Positions 5,771-6,433 of a DNA stretch of 6,433 nt are shown here, one piece after another. Location of the stretch: NCBI GenBank assembly GCA_026710565.1, contig JAPOQV010000223.1, forward strand, positions 1 to 6,433. The letters run 5' to 3'. Each line of letters begins with the position of its first letter. Position 1 is the stretch's first letter. The position numbers were made by a program, and so were the translations under genes. The notes under the pieces were generated by a model. It had not been told where the DNA came from. It was given only the letters and a program-made list of their open reading frames with translations, and searched no databases. This stretch comes from Spirochaetaceae bacterium. GTDB lineage: Bacteria; Spirochaetota; Spirochaetia; SZUA-6; Bin103.

Positions 5771-6433
5771 ATGGCAGATCCCGTCATCACCTCCCTGGAG
5801 CTCATCGACTTCTCTTACGAGCAGCGCGAGCTCGGCACCGACTACCACCTGTTTAACCAGGTATACGTGCCGGGCGCCCGCCTGAAGGCCGGCGGCACGA
5901 TCCTGACGGTCCACACCGACCTCGGCGTCTCGGGCTCCTGTGCCGGGATCTCCACCGTGGACGTCGCCGTGCTGCCGCGCCTGTGGCCGTTCCTCAAGGG
6001 CCGCAACGCGCTCGAACGCGCGAGTTCATCTACGACGAGATCAAGCGCGCCCAGCGCCAGAGTGCCCGCATCGGCGTCGCGCCGGTGGACATCGCCCTCT
6101 GGGACCTGGCCGGCCGGTTGCTGGACCAGCCGATCTACCGGCTGCTCGGCGGTTGGAAGCGGTCCGTGCCGTGTTATGCCTCCACCTACCACGGCGACGA
6201 GAACGGCGGCCCCGACAGTCCGCCGGCGTGCGCGGACTTCGCCGTGCAGTGCCGGGACATGGGCTACCCGGCGTTCAAGATCCACGGCTGGGGGCAGGGG
6301 CCGGTGAGCCGCGAGGTGGACAACGTGCTGGCCGTGCGGCGCGCGGTCGGCGACCGGATGGACCTGATGCTCGACCCCGCCTGCGAGCTGCGCACCTTCG
6401 CCGACGCGGTCAAGGTCGGCCACGCCTGCGACG
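5771..6433 (+). pseudogene. Enolase-superfamily (mandelate racemase-like) sugar-acid dehydratase, frameshifted and cut by the window end
   Basis: The ATG at 5771 opens an 82-codon segment resembling the N-terminal capping domain of mandelate racemase/muconate-lactonizing enzymes (ELIDFSYEQREL, then GGTILTVHTDLGVSG). At the CGCGCG at 6017-6022 the family-like reading moves to the -1 frame. It then continues open for about 138 codons to the window end: REFIYDEIKRAQRQ, VAPVDIALWDLAG (6076-6114), YRLLGGWKR, AFKIHGWG with Lys at 6277-6279 and His at 6283-6285, and LMLDPAC with the likely first metal-ligand Asp at 6373-6375. Without correction, translation ends at the TGA at 6305-6307 after 178 residues, before the metal site. 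Loss of one base, for example from an original Glu-Arg-Arg-Glu, explains the break. It may be a real mutation or an assembly error. If intact, the enzyme would dehydrate an acid sugar through an Mg-stabilised enolate. Substrate unknown. Confidence 0.85.

Noticed and set aside
6011..6030. Programmed -1 ribosomal frameshifting in the dehydratase gene
   Set aside because: The site has no X-XXY-YYZ slippery heptamer and I see no compelling downstream pseudoknot. Frameshifting is not known to me in this enzyme family, so mutation or sequence error is simpler.
5842..6423. A 193-codon open frame on the minus strand opposite the dehydratase
   Set aside because: The plus strand carries clear enolase-superfamily motifs in this interval. 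The antisense reading is His/Val/Arg-rich without domain signals.

Overview
The window is a GC-rich (roughly two-thirds G+C), gene-dense bacterial chromosome segment with gaps of only 5 to 76 bp. It holds six protein-coding loci and no rRNA, tRNA, CRISPR array, transposase or phage gene that I can recognise. The mix of a core translation GTPase (TypA/BipA) with sugar and sugar-acid enzymes suggests a free-living or host-associated heterotroph. Some TypA signature wording is reminiscent of high-GC Spirochaetota, but this is a weak impression and no phylum is claimed.

Layout, left to right. (1) 1..1129, plus strand: the C-terminal part of an FAD-dependent oxidoreductase whose nucleotide-binding N-terminus lies outside the window. 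(2) 1206..4821, minus strand: three genes read right to left, a ThuA-domain protein (GTG start at 4821), a Gfo/Idh/MocA NAD(P)-dependent oxidoreductase 22 bp downstream, and typA a further 45 bp downstream. typA converges with the FAD gene across 76 bp. (3) 4822..4880: a 59-bp divergent spacer, with a perfect 12-bp palindrome straddling its right edge. (4) 4881..6433, plus strand: an SMP-30/gluconolactonase-family lactonase, followed after 5 bp by an enolase-superfamily (mandelate racemase-like) dehydratase gene that runs off the window and carries a one-base frameshift near 6017-6022.

How the genes may work together (inference). Gfo/Idh/MocA dehydrogenases oxidise sugars or glycosides, SMP-30 lactonases open sugar lactones, and enolase-superfamily acid-sugar dehydratases convert aldonates to 2-keto-3-deoxy acids. 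Together they resemble an oxidative, non-phosphorylative sugar or uronate pathway organised around one divergent control region. The ThuA plus Gfo/Idh/MocA pair also recalls the thuAB pair used for disaccharide oxidation in rhizobia. The true substrate cannot be read from the sequence. typA is probably a housekeeping gene that happens to sit at the end of the minus-strand set.

No clearly new biological system is visible. The points most worth checking are the broken enolase-superfamily gene, the palindrome over the lactonase start codon, and several departures from family motifs.
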